Shown in pieces: positions 1 to 10,413 of a stretch of DNA of 64,000 bases. The position numbers and the translations under genes are program-made. Position 1 is the stretch's first letter. Each line of letters opens with the position of its first letter. Origin of the DNA: Aquarana catesbeiana (Eukaryota > Chordata > Amphibia > Anura > Ranidae); NCBI RefSeq assembly GCF_042186555.1, contig NC_133336.1, forward strand, positions 38,806,338 to 38,870,337, written 5' to 3'. Below the pieces are notes generated by a model, which was not told where the DNA came from, did no database searches, and saw nothing but the letters and a program-made list of their open reading frames with translations.

Positions 1-667
1 GTGCACTTAGAAGTAAAGCCGCTGTAGATCCGAGGGGGACATGCAAGGAAAATAAAAAACAGCATTTTATCTTGCACATGATTGGATGATAAAATCAGCA
101 GAGCTTCCACTCATTTCAGATCTACCCCTTAGATTTAGAGCAACTGCACTTCCAAGTGCACTTGCAGTGCACAGTGGATTTGCCTTTCATAAATAACCCC
201 CAATATGTCATCTCCTCATTGCCTGATTTAAAGCGGAGTTCCACCCAAAAATGGAACTTCCGCTTTAAGGGAGGTGACCCCCTGATATGCCACATTTGGC
301 ATGTCATTTTTTTTTGGGGGGGGGGGAGCGTATACTCTCTTTTTAGAGGGTCCCAGCTCCCACTTCCTCCCAGTGCACCGCAGCATCGGAATGGAGATCA
401 CCTCTCCCCCCTCCCCCTCACACGTCACAGGTCCCAGATGATTGGCCGGCCAGTCACGGCGCACAGCTCACGCATGCACAGTGGGTGCCCGGCTGTGAAG
501 CCACAGCCGGGCACCCACAGTTACAATGCCGGCACCGCAGAGAGGAGAGGGAGACGAGCGGAGCTTCATTCCCCCACATCGCTGAACCCTGGACAGATAA
601 GTGTCCGATTATTTAAAGTCAGTAGCTGCAGTATTTGTAGCTGCTGACTTTTAATTTTTTTTTTTAA

Positions 668-1661
668 CCACTTCCCGGCCTATAGCAAAATGATGGCCGG
701 GTGGTGGTTCAGTTATCCTGACTGGGCGTCATATGACGTCCAGCAGGATAACAGCCGTGGCACGCCCGTGGGGGTGCGCATCGCGGCGATCGATGGTGCG
801 GTGTGTCAGTCTGACACACCGCTACTCCTATCTCGGTAAAAAGCCTCCGACGGAGGCTCTTTACCACGTGATCAGCCGTGTCTAATCACGGCTGATCACG
901 ATGTAAACAGGAAGAGCCGTTGATCGGCTTTTCCTCACTTGCATCTGACAGACGCGAGTAGAGGAGAGCTGATCGGCAGCTCTCCTGAAAGGGGGGGGTC
1001 TGCGCTGATTGTTTATCAGCGCAGCCCCCCCACGGATGCCCACACTGGACCACCAGGGAAGCCCCCAGCATGTGGATGGCCAGGTATGTACCCCATGGCC
1101 ATCCACATATAAAAAAATACGCCCAATAAATGCCAATCAGTGCCCACAAATGGGCACTGACTGGCAACATTATGGATCAGTACAGACAAGTGATGCCCAT
1201 CAGTGCCATCTCTCAATGCCCATCAGTGCCCAACTATCAGTGATCATCAGTGACCATCCGTGCCACCCATAAGTACCTATCAGTGCCGCCTATGAGTGCC
1301 CATCAGTGCCGTATACCAGTGCCACCTCATCTGTGCAGCCATATCAGTGCCCGTCAGTGCAACCATATCAGTGCCCGTCATTGAAGAAGAAAACTTACTT
1401 ATTTACCAAAAAATTTTAACAGAAACAAAGAAAAAACTTTTTTTTTTTCAAAATTTTCATTCTTTTTTTATTTGTTGCGCAAAAAAAAAAAAAATCACAG
1501 AGGTGATCAAATACCACCAAAAGAAAGCTCTATTTGTGGATAAAAAATTTGTTTGGGTACAGTGTTGCATGAAAGCGCAATTGCCATTCAAATTGCGACA
1601 GCGCTGAAAGCTGAAAATTGGCTTGGGCAGGAAGGTGTATAAGTGCTTGGTATTGAAGTGG
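668..1661 (+). mobile_element. TTAA-flanked non-autonomous element (CCACTTC family), copy 1, nested in copy A
   Basis: It starts CCACTTCCCGGCC after TTAA (664-667) and ends GAAGTGG at 1661, followed by TTGA, a one-base-decayed TTAA. The left 350 bp is a chain of hairpins: 12-bp arms at about 800-824, 8-bp arms around the AGCCTCCG/CGGAGGCT pair near 841, 13-bp arms around GTGATCAGCCGTG near 869, and another around TGCGCTGAT near 1000. A tandem array of CAGTGCC units follows, then an A/T-rich right end. Two more copies lie at 44150-45269 and 47931-49210. It has no transposase gene. Confidence 0.8.
1140..1380 (+). repeat. ~23-bp tandem array (TATCAGTGCCCATCAGTGCC type)
   Basis: Imperfect direct repeats on the theme of ATCAGTGCCCATCAGTGCCG lie inside the CCACTTC element. 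The array is about 240 bp here and about 390-430 bp in the other two copies, so its length has changed since the copies diverged. The long open frames across it only reflect the repeat. Confidence 0.75.
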
Positions 1662-3197
1662 TTGAGCAAAACTCCGCTTTAACCCTGAAAAGGCCAAACC
1701 ACTGCACCGCAACCGTGTGGATTGCTTGCGGTGGTGGTACGACCCCATTTACTTCAATGGGTCAAATTCGGCATTGGTACTGCCCACCATTGTGCTGCAG
1801 CCTCGAAGCAAAGTATTATGACCAAGGCATGTGTACAGCCTTGAGCAGCTGCAAGTCCTTGTTTCGATGGGTGCTCAGGGAGTGGTAAAATTGCAGCTCA
1901 ATTGCCTGTCCCCTGGCTATCCATGTGAACAAGCCCTTAAGCAGCCCAAAGATTATGCAGTTTTCTTTCCTTCCATAACTAGTGGAATGAATGAAAATTG
2001 CTTAATTCCCCCATCAACACAGTCAGTCAATAGTCAGAGCTATTGTATTCTGCCAGCGGTGAGCGTGGGCAGCCTTCCCTGCTGGCATAACAGAATGGTC
2101 ACTGCTTGCAGCTACAGCCATCGACAGTGATCACATGCAAAAAATCTGACAGGCTGGTAGTACTGGAGTCGATCGATGGATGCCCATAGAGGGATCAAAT
2201 GTTGGCCGGGCACTGCTGAACAGGGCGAGATTTGATACATCTATTGCTTTACTTCTTCCATTGTTCTGAGCCTCAGAATAAAAAAAAAAAAGGAGGGATT
2301 CCAGCCAGATGGAAGTTGCAAATGCCAAGTGTATATGGTAAGAGGGCTGCCTGTCACATTACTAGCACCATATTTGGTATATTAATATAATGATCTAACC
2401 CTTCAAAACATAAAAAAGACCAAAAAAAGACCAAAAAAGACCTTCCAAGTTCTGATCCTAAGTAAAAACAGAGATTCAGCACCATGGACAGCGACTCCAT
2501 AGGGAATCATTGCACTTTCATTGTAAGATTTATTTCTTTGCTATTTCAGTCTGGTGTATGGGCAAGTTAAAGTTTCTCAGTTATTCTGCCGTAGCTGTAA
2601 TGCTATTCTGGCTGTTGATGGGTTAGGACTACAGAACACCTCCACGTTTCCTCATTTTCATAACATCTGAGCAATCCAGTTCACTTTGGTCTTGTTTTCT
2701 GGTTGGGGTCTCTAAGGGCCCATTCAGATTTGCGGTAGTCGTTGCCACTCCTCTGAAAAGCAATCCGTGGTGGTCGCTTTTCAGACAGAAGGTGCTATGT
2801 CATCTCCTTATTGCCTGTTTTAACCCTGAATAGGCCAAACCACTGCGCCGCAGCCATGTGGATTGCTCGTAGTTGAGGTATGGCCCTATTCGCTTCAATG
2901 GGTCAAGTTTGGCAGTGGTACTGCCTGCCAAATGTAACAGGGAATTTCAATTTTGCTGCAACCTTGAAGTAAAGTATCATAACCAATGCATGTGTACATC
3001 ATTGAGAAGCTTGCAAGTCATTGTTTAGATGGGAGCTCAGGGGTGGTAAAACCACTCAATGCTGCTTTTACTGTCCCCTGTGTAAGCAAGCCCTCAAGCA
3101 GCCCATAGATTATGCCGTTTTTTTCCTTTCACCATGAGTGCAGAGAAAGAAAATAGCTCAATCCCCCCATCAACACAGTCAGTGTTGCCTCTGCCTC

Positions 3198-3601
3198 TGT
3201 TGGAATTATCAAAGAACTGTTTGTGCCTGTTCTCCATCTTATAAGCTTAGTTAAGGACACTTAAGAAGTATTGCAAGATGGCGATTATATCCTGCACTAA
3301 ACCAAGCGTTGTTTTTCTTTCTTATAACTATATATGGTAATATTCTAAGGTTTGCTGACGCAGACAATAAAGTTAAGTCCAATGAGCTGCCAGCATATGC
3401 CTAGAGACTTATGACTCCTGTAACTTCCTCTTTTTACTACTATCAAAGGCTGAGTCTGTGGTCACCGGGTGTGACTCCTCGCTTGAATCTATGCATGTAA
3501 GGATTTCACCCATATGTATCGATACCTATGAATAAAGCTTCTTCCTTGCTACGGACCAGGAGTCTTGATTGATCTAAGGTGACCAGGAGATTTTCCTGAC
3601 A
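3198..3601 (+). mobile_element. Solo LTR (endogenous-retrovirus-like) with 5-bp target duplication
   Basis: The 404 bp block begins TGTTGG and ends CCTGACA, flanked on both sides by GCCTC (3193-3197 and 3602-3606). The paralogous unit lacks it at the matching place (about 2030). A TATA-like ACTATATATGG sits near 3328 and a polyadenylation signal AATAAA at 3531-3536. Terminal TG...CA, a short target duplication and the promoter/poly(A) layout are standard for LTRs. No internal retroviral sequence is next to it, so it is a recombination remnant. The retroviral class is not resolved. Confidence 0.85.
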
Positions 3602-3871
3602 GCCTCTCGCAGCGTTATTGTATTCTGCCAGCAGGGAGCCTTCGCTGCTGGCAGAGCACACTGGTCACTGCTTGCAGCTATAGCCACCGGCATTGATCGC
3701 ATGCAAAAAATCAGACAGGCTGGTTGTACTGAAGTCGATCAAGGAACCCCTGCTGAACTGGCTGAGATTCAATTCATCTGTTGCCGGCTTTACTCCTTTC
3801 ACCTTTCTGAGGCTCAGATTAAAAAACATGGGGGACTCCAGCCAGATGGGAGTTGCAAAAGCCCAGTCCCA

Positions 3872-4220
3872 CATAGCAAGAATACCTTGTCACAAATTTG
3901 TGGCAGTGTTGAATTGTAAGTTTGTTAACTTGCTGCACATTTTCACTGGCAATTTGTACACTTGCAGAGCACTTTTAGCACAAGTTCTAGTTGACAGTTT
4001 TCCAAATTCAGCCACAGTGACCCCTGTGGTGGGATGACTATTGCACAATATAACTGAACCTGAACTGGCAGCAGACTTGCAGAATGTTTGCAAAGAAGGT
4101 TGATCTGGAGTCATGCAATGCAGACTTGCTGCAATTGTGCAACAAACGTGTGAAGCCTGGCAAGTCTAGCAATAGCTTAACAAGTAATTTTCAAACTTGC
4201 AGCTCAATTGCTTGCTATCT
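3872..4220 (+). mobile_element. MITE, GATAGCAAG family, copy 1
   Basis: It begins ATAGCAAG and ends CTTGCTAT. The paralogous unit near 2310-2330 lacks the insert. Its interior, including GTGGCAGTGTTGAATTG and TTGCTGCACATTTTCACTGG, matches 9961-10413. There is no coding capacity. The superfamily is not identified. Confidence 0.7.
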
Positions 4221-4316
4221 GGAGTGTACATGGAGAGGGGTCTGCCAATCACATCACTAGCACCCTATTTGGTATAAACTTTGGGTTAATATCTAATATA
4301 TTGGTCTAACCCTTAA

Positions 4317-4777
4317 AGTGGTAGGTAGTAGACCATGGCTGTTTAAAAGAAAAAAAAGACACCTGTAAGGTAATTGCATAATGTGTTATTATACATCGTA
4401 TACTAGCACATTATGAAATACTTACCTTGGAATGAAGCCTTCCAGCGATGTGCTGTCACTGATAAGAGGGCTGACATCTTCCCCCAGTCTTTCCTACGGG
4501 TTCATGTACTCCGGCTATGTGATTGGCCAGAGCTGCGATGACGTCACTCCTGTGCATGCACATGGGGGCCCTTGGTTCTGGCACGAAGCTCTGAAGTTCT
4601 GGCAAGGTATGCTGGACCTTCAGAGGGCATCCGCCAGTGACATAACTGGCTGCATCCAGGGGGAATATCTCCTAAACGGTGCATGTTTAGAAGATATTCA
4701 TTTTACCTGCAGGTAAGCCAGGCTTTATTATGGGCTTACCTGTAAGTAAAAATCACCAAGCAGGCTTTACTACTGCT
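4317..4777 (+). mobile_element. TTAA-flanked non-autonomous element (AGTGGTAG family)
   Basis: Left end TTAAAGTGGTAGGTAG at 4313 and right end CTACTGCTTTAA to 4781 form inverted termini with TTAA on each side. The sister duplication unit has no insert here. The interior is moderately GC-rich, with GATTGGCCAGAGCTGCG near 4520. No protein is encoded. Confidence 0.65.
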
Positions 4778-4992
4778 TTAAAAAAAAAAAGGAAAAAGCA
4801 ATTAAAGACCTTCCAGGTTCTGATCCTAAGTAAAAACAGAGATTCAGCACCATGGACAGCGACTCCATAGGGAATCATTGCACTTCCATTGTAAAATGCA
4901 TTTCTTTGCTATTTCAGTCTGGTGTTTGCACAAGGTAAATGTTCTCAGTTATTCTGCACTGGATGTAATGTTATTCTGGCTGTAGATGGGTA

Positions 4993-5308
4993 AATAGGAG
5001 ATTTAAATTGGGGTGTGTATGTGTATGAGATTTTACCTTTCCAACAGGAACACATACAAAATTCAAAAATACATTTTAGTAGGGTAATAAACACTTCAAT
5101 AAATGATTGATTTATTTTCCGATTGATCGGAAAAACTGATCTATAGCTAACAACCCATTTAATCAATATGCCACACATGAGGAAGGGAATTTCAATTAAT
5201 AGGTAAAGAGTACAAATTAATAAAATAAAGTGCCCAAAGTGTATACTTCAATGTGCAATAAATAAATGAATTCATAATAACATGTGCAATAAATAAATGA
5301 AAAGTGAC

Positions 5309-5310
<2 letters not shown>
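4993..5310. other. Unassigned single-copy-looking DNA
   Basis: A/T-rich sequence with no coding frame, inverted termini or obvious repeat unit that I can see. Confidence 0.5.

Positions 5311-5366
<56 letters not shown>
5311..5366. repeat. (TA)n microsatellite
   Basis: About 27 TA units directly upstream of a Tc1-like element, with a second shorter TA run on the far side (6990-7022). Confidence 0.95.
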
Positions 5367-5370
<4 letters not shown>

Positions 5371-5372
<2 letters not shown>

Positions 5373-6986
5373 GTATCTCACAAAAGTGAGTACACCCCTC
5401 ACATTTTTGTAAATATTTTATTATATCTATTCATGTGACAACACTGAAGAAATGACACTTTGCTACAATGTAAAGTAGTGAGTGTACAGCTTGTATAACA
5501 GTGTAAATTTGCTGTCCCCTCAAAATAACTCAACACACAGCCATTAATGTCTAAACCGCTGGCAACAAAAGTGAGTACACCCCTAAGTGAAAATGTCCAA
5601 ATTGGGCCCAATTAGCCATTTTCCCCTCCCCGGTGTCATGTGACTCATTAGTGTTACAAGGTCTCAGGTGTGAATGGGGAGCAGGTGTGTTAAATTTAGT
5701 GTTATTGCTCTCACTCTCTCATACTGGTCACTGGAAGTTCCACATGGCACCTCATGGCAAAGAACTCTCTGAGGATCTGAAAAAAAGAATTGTTGCTCTA
5801 CATAAAGATGGCCTAGGCTATAGGAAGATTGCCAGGACCCTGAAACTGAGCTGCAGCACGGTGGCCAAGACCATACAGTGGTTTAACAGGACAGGTTCCA
5901 CTCAGAACAGGCCTCACCATGGTCAACCAAAGAAGTTGAGTGCACGTGCTCAGCGTCATATCCAGAGGTTGTCTTTGGGAAATAGACATATGAGTGATGC
6001 CAGCATTGCTGCAGAGGTTAAAGGGGTAGGGGGGTCAGCCTGTCAGTGCTCAGACCATATGCCGCACACTGCATCAAATTGGTCTGCATGGCTGTTGTCC
6101 CAGAAGGAAGCCTCTTCTAAAGATGATGCACAAGAAAGCCCACAAACAGTTTGCTGAAGATAAGCAGACTAAGGACATGGACTACTGGAATCATGTCCTG
6201 TGGTCTGATGAGACCAAGATAAACTTATTTGGTTCAGATGGTGTCAAGCGTGTATGGCGGCAACCAGGTGAGGAGTACAAAGACAAGTGTGTCTTGCCTA
6301 CAGTCAAGCATTGTGGTGGGAGTGTCATGGTCTGGGGCTGCCGACACTGGGGAGCTACAGTTCATTGAGGGAACCATGAATGCCAACATGTACTGTGACA
6401 TACTGAAGCAGAGCATGATCCCCTCCCTTCGGAGACTGGGCCGCAGGGCAGTATTCCAACATGATAACGACCCCAAACACACCTTCAAGATGACCACTGC
6501 CTTGCTAAAGAAGCTGAGGGTAAAGGTGATGGACTGGCTAAGCATGTCTCCAGACCTAAACACAATTGTGCATCTGTGAGGCATCCTCAAACGGAAGGTG
6601 GAGGAGCGCAAGGTCTCTAACATCCACCAGCTCTGTGATGTCATCATGGAGGAGTGGAAGAGAACTCCAGTGAAGCTCTGGTGAACTCCATGCCCAAGAG
6701 GGTTAAGGTAGTGCTGGAAAATAATGGTGGCCACACAAAATATTGACACTTTGGGCCCAAATTGGACATTTTCACTTAGGGGTGTACTCACTTTTGTTGC
6801 CAGCGGTTTAGACATTAATGGCTGTGTGTTGAGTTATTCTGAGAGGACAGCAAATGTACAGTTATACAAGCTGTACACTCACTACTTTACATTGCAGCAA
6901 AGTGTCATTTCTTCAGTGTTGTCACATGAAAAGATATAATAAAATATTTACAAACATGTGAGGGGTGTACTCACTTTTGTGAGATA

Positions 6987-6989
<3 letters not shown>
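5371..6989 (+). mobile_element. Tc1/mariner element A with ~240-bp inverted repeats
   Basis: Long inverted terminal repeats at 5371-5609 and 6751-6989 both start CAGTATCTCACAAAAGTGAG and include a second internal copy of GTGAGTACACCCCT. That is the usual architecture of Tc1 elements with direct repeats inside long inverted repeats. TA lies on each side. The element encodes a broken transposase (5744-6746). It sits between two TA runs, which fits TA target preference. Confidence 0.9.
5744..6746 (+). pseudogene. Tc1-like transposase pseudogene (element A)
   Basis: A Tc1 family transposase would bind the terminal repeats with two N-terminal helix-turn-helix domains and cut and join DNA with a DDE triad. 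Reading starts at the ATG in MAPHGKELSEDLKKR (5744), in a good paired-like helix-turn-helix region. A one-base excess in the G run near 6024-6035 shifts frame. Reading resumes at MMHKKAHKQFAEDK (6123), where the first catalytic Asp is visible in LWSDETK. A roughly 10-base loss near 6345 shifts frame again. The second Asp region QHDNDPKHT is present. The third catalytic position, normally Glu in NPIEHLW, reads Val (GTG at 6568-6570) and is followed by a TGA at 6577-6579. Length matches the usual ~340 codons. It cannot encode active transposase. Confidence 0.9.

Positions 6990-7022
<33 letters not shown>
6990..7022. repeat. (TA)n microsatellite, right flank of element A
   Basis: About 16 TA units directly after the right terminal repeat. 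Confidence 0.9.
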
Positions 7023-7028
<6 letters not shown>

Positions 7029-7990
7029 ACATCCATAAGAGAACCCATAAAAAAGAGTCATGCAGTTCAATCTCAGTGGAGGATAGAAAGCCTTCAGATG
7101 CCAAATAGCAAGCATATCCCATCACCTCGATGAAAGCAGATGGGGACTTACCAGAACTTATAGAATCACAAGCATAATGGTCAAGACACTTGTGACATAA
7201 CACAATAATCGGAATGGGATGGGATGTCATCACAAACAATCTGTCACACTACTGGCTTGTTTTTTTGGGGGTTTTTTTTTGTTTAAATTGAATTTTATTA
7301 GGTCAAATGTAAAAGCAGAAAATACAAGATACAAAGACCATATCAGACAGAAGGGAGGGATATCCTCCCAGATATGGAGTTGCAAACAGATGACAATGCA
7401 TTAACATCTTAGTGGGTAGAAATCGTGAGTGTCTCACAAGTTAGTACGTATAGACTATAAGGTGGTTTTAGGGCTCTCTACGACTATCTCCAAGTAGGGG
7501 GTCAAAGGTAGATGGAAGGAGAGTGGTGAATATAGATGATGCCTAGTGACCAACGTAGACACTTAGGAGTGAGTTAGTGGTGCATAGGTATAGATGTAAA
7601 GTTACAAGGAGAGGAGGGTAGGTGTTCACATCTGGCTCTGTTTGCTCCAAACAGTAATAGGGATTATCTCCAATGGCCAAAGATAGTCAGAGAGGAGTGC
7701 TACTCCAGTTATGTAAGCTTGATACTTCTGGGATGGGCCAACCATGGAGCCCAACGTCTGTAAACCTTCTCTTCCATTAGACTACTGGCTTCTTTATCAG
7801 AAAAAGTCACTCCCAAATATTCAGTCCTGGCCATAGAGGTGCCAAAGAGCCCATCCAGCAGCAGGGATTTTCTGCCTGGTTTTTGAAGTTGCACACATGT
7901 GCAGTCACAAGCCTCCCATATCTGTGCAATTCTGGTGTAAACCATCCCCTAAAAGAGAAGTATGGCTTTTTTTCCCCAAAAACCATACTT
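7023..7990 (-). repeat. Unassigned; possible minus-strand LINE 3' end at 7265-7720
   Basis: A T-rich run at 7260-7295, followed by TTGAATTTTATTAGG and non-coding sequence, resembles the reverse complement of a poly(A)-tailed LINE 3' UTR. I see no reverse-transcriptase motif and cannot confirm a family. 7721-7990 has no recognisable feature. Confidence 0.3.
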
Positions 7991-8347
7991 ACAGTCATGG
8001 CCAAAAATATTGGCACCCCTGCATGAATGTCAGATAATGCACCACTTCGCACAGAAAATTGTTGCAATTACAAATGTTTATGCATTCTCATGTTTATTTC
8101 TTTTGTTTGTATTGGTATGACACAAAAAAAGTCATTAAAAAAAGCCATATCTGACACATTCCAGGCAAAACTTCTCAAAATTGTGATAATAGCATTCCAA
8201 ATTTGTAATGCTCCTGTAGTTTGTAATTAAACTCACCTGTATCAATTAACAGATGCTGACAATATAGAAATCACACCGGCAACCAGTTAAAATGGTGAAA
8301 AATGTACTCAACCTTTCTGTTGTGTGTATCTGTGTGCCACACGAAGC

Positions 8348-9678
8348 ATGACGAAGAGAAAGAGCAGCAAATAATTGTCTGAGGATTTGAGAACAGAAAT
8401 TGTGGAGAAGCATGGATCTCAAGGTTACAAGTCCATCACCAGAGAGCTTAATGTTCCTGTGTCCACTGTGCGAAAAATTGTCAAGAAGTTTACAGTCCGT
8501 GGCACTGTAGCTAATCTCCCTGGACGTGGACAAAAGAGAAGAATTGATCAAACAGTTTGCTAAACTAACCTGAGGAAGCCAAAATCCTTTTGGGAGAATG
8601 TGCTGTGGACAGATGAAAGAAAATTACAGCTTTTTGGTAAAGCCCATCATTCTACTGATTTCAGAAAAAGAGACTTTTAGGCTACTTTCACACTGAGGCG
8701 CTTTACAGGCGCCATAGCGCTAAAATAAGCGCCTGCATAGTGCCTGTAAAGCGCCTCTCATGTCTCTCCAGTGTGAAAGCCCACTTTAGCAGTGCGCTTG
8801 CGGGATGTTAAAAAAAGTCCTGCATGCAGCATCTTTGAGGCACTTTAGAAACAGTGTATACACCACTCCTCAATCAACCTGTCCATTGAAATCAATGGGC
8901 AGCGCCGCCGAAGCTCCTGCAAAGCGCCATGGCAGCAGCGCTGTGCGGGCGCTTTTAACCTCCACCATGTTTGACTGTAGGGACTGTATTATTTTCTTAA
9001 GGTACTTTCACACTAAGGTGCGGGAGCGTCGGCAGTAAAGCGCCACTAGTTTTAGCGGCAATTTACCGTAATTTTAGAGGCATTTTTCGGCAGCTAGCGG
9101 GGTGCTTTTAACCCTCGCTAATGGCCGAAAAGCGACTCTAAAACGAAGGCAAAGCGCCACTAAAACTAGAGGCGCTTTACCGCTGACGCCCTTAAGAAAA
9201 TAAGTCCCCAGTCAAACATGGTGGAGGTTCACTGATGTTTTGGGCTTGCTTTGATGCTTCAGGCACTGGATGTCTTGACCGTGCGTATGGCATTATGAAA
9301 TCTGAAGACTACCAAAGAATTCTGGGGTGTAATGTAGGGCCCAGGGTCACAAAGTTGGGTCTCCGACAGAGGTTATGGGTCTTACAGCAGGACAATGACC
9401 TAAATCACACGTCAAAAAGTACCCAGAAATGATTTAAGACAAAGCGCTGGAGAGTACTGAACTGGCCAGCAATGAGATCTAAACCCATAGAGCACCGTAG
9501 AGAGATCTCAAAACAGCAGTTGGGAAAAGAAACCCTTCCAATCTGAGAGACCTGGAGCAGTTGGCCAAAGAAAAGTGGCCCAAAATTCCAGTAGTGAGGT
9601 GTAAGAAACTCATTGATGGTTTACAGGAAGCGATTGATTTCAGTTATTTTTTCCAAGGGGTGTGCTACTAAATATTAA
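8348..9678 (+). pseudogene. Tc1-like transposase pseudogene (element B), internally deleted and interrupted
   Basis: Reading starts at the ATG at 8348 (MTKRKSSK) but meets TAA at 8372-8374. The N-terminal helix-turn-helix then continues open (LSEDLRTEIVEKHGSQGYKS). The linker and part of the catalytic core are lost. VLWTDERK (about 8603) holds the first Asp region. The frame is cut by 8680-9193 and resumes near 9215 with GGSLMFWACFDASGTG; LQQDNDLNHTSK is the second Asp region. The region equivalent to NPIEHLW reads KPIEHRRE after several frame errors, and the tail ends CATKY before TAA at 9676-9678. With stops, deletions and an insertion it is clearly dead. Confidence 0.85.
8680..9193. repeat. 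Composite insertion of GGCTACTTTCACAC-type repeat pieces
   Basis: 8680-8957 begins GGCTACTTTCACACTGAGGC and is rich in GCGCTTT words; 9001-9193 begins GGTACTTTCACACTAAGGTG and ends in GGCGCTTTACCGCTG. Both look like parts of one high-copy frog MITE family. Between them (8957-9002) lies a short inverted copy of the neighbouring transposase sequence. Confidence 0.6.
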
Positions 9679-9960
9679 ATTGATGGTGCCAATTATTTTG
9701 TCCAGTCCATTTTTGGAGTTTTGCGTGGAATGTGTCAGATTTGGCCTTTTGTTTCTCCACTTTTTCATGTTATACCAATACAAACAAAATAAGGAGGAGG
9801 AGGGGGTCGGAGCAGCCGGCTCAGGCTCCCATCAGCTTTCTGAGAGGCTGAGAGAGCTGGCGGTCCAGAGTTGTGGGCGGATCCCGACCATATTGCTGCG
9901 CTCTTGCTCCAGCCTGGACCGGCTCTATAATGTCAGCCAACAGTGGGCTACAGCCCACTG

Positions 9961-10413
9961 CCCAGATAGCAAGGATAAGTTGCCACAAATTTGAGGCAGT
10001 GTTGAATTGTTGAATTGTAAGTCTGGTAACTTGCTGCACATTTTCACTGGCAAGTTGTACACTTGCAGAGCACTTAAAGCACAAGTTCGAGTTGACACTT
10101 TTTCAATTTATAGCAAATTTGCATGGCAAGTTTCTAGCAAGAGCAAAGTTGCAGTGGTGAGTCTACAGCAAGAGCTCTGCAAGTCTACAGCATGCAAATT
10201 CAGCCACAGTGACCTCATGTGGTGGGAGGACTATTGCACAACACAACTGAACCAGAGCTTGCAGCAGACCTGCAGAATGTTTGCAAAGAAAGTTGATCTG
10301 GAGTCAACCAATGAGGACTGTAATTGTGCAACAAACTTGTAAAGCCTGGCAAGTCTAGCAATAGCTTAGCAAGTTCATTTTCAAACTTCCAGCACAATTA
10401 TTTGCTATCTGGG
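9961..10413 (+). mobile_element. MITE, GATAGCAAG family, copy 2 (full length)
   Basis: Ends CCCAGATAGCAAG and TTTGCTATCTGGG form inverted termini. The interior matches 3872-4220 and a remnant at 31495-31545. Non-coding. The 170 bp to its left (9790-9960) has no clear assignment. Confidence 0.8.

Larger units (their letters stand above)
231..1675 (+). mobile_element. TTAA-flanked non-autonomous element (AGCGGAGTT family), copy A, with a nested insertion
   Basis: The left end reads TTAAAGCGGAGTTCC at 228 and the right end is its reverse complement, ACTCCGCTTTAA, near 1667-1678. The matching point in the second duplication unit (about 2815-2824) has a single TTAA and no element, so the boundaries and the TTAA target duplication are directly visible. 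A terminal hairpin lies at 228-267. The internal text around AGTAGCTGCAGTATTTG is related to copy B at 19285-19766 in the opposite orientation. There is no coding capacity. TTAA targeting suggests mobilisation by a piggyBac-type transposase; this is inference. Confidence 0.75.
205..2630 (+). repeat. Local duplication, unit 1 (occupied site)
   Basis: The stretches 205-230 and 1676-2630 match 2795-4992 in the same order. They share the text around ATGTCATCTCC, a block on the theme of CCAAACCACTGC, and a non-repetitive-looking tail containing GATTCAGCACCATGG at about 2472 and 4840. Unit 1 differs by carrying the TTAA element at 231-1675. Repeated and apparently unique sequence run in the same order in both units, so a local segmental duplication is more likely than two independent insertions of one family. 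A composite dispersed repeat is the alternative. Confidence 0.7.
2795..4992 (+). repeat. Local duplication, unit 2 (empty site for the AGCGGAGTT element)
   Basis: This is the partner of 205-2630. It retains one uninterrupted TTAA where unit 1 has the 1.4 kb insertion. It has been independently interrupted by a solo LTR (3198-3601), a GATAGCAAG-type MITE (3872-4220) and a TTAA element (4317-4777), none of which is in unit 1. Those three insertions are therefore younger than the duplication. Confidence 0.7.
7992..9789 (+). mobile_element. Tc1/mariner element B, right terminus truncated
   Basis: The left terminus CAGTCATGGCCAAAAATATT follows TA. The inner part of the left repeat (TTTGTTTGTATTGGTATGAC near 8103) is mirrored near 9770-9788 (ATACCAATACAAACAAAAT), after which the outer part is missing. 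It carries a transposase relic and unrelated insertions (8680-9193). Confidence 0.85.

Noticed and set aside
6234..6815. 193-codon minus-strand frame
   Set aside because: Shadow of the Tc1 transposase read on the opposite strand.
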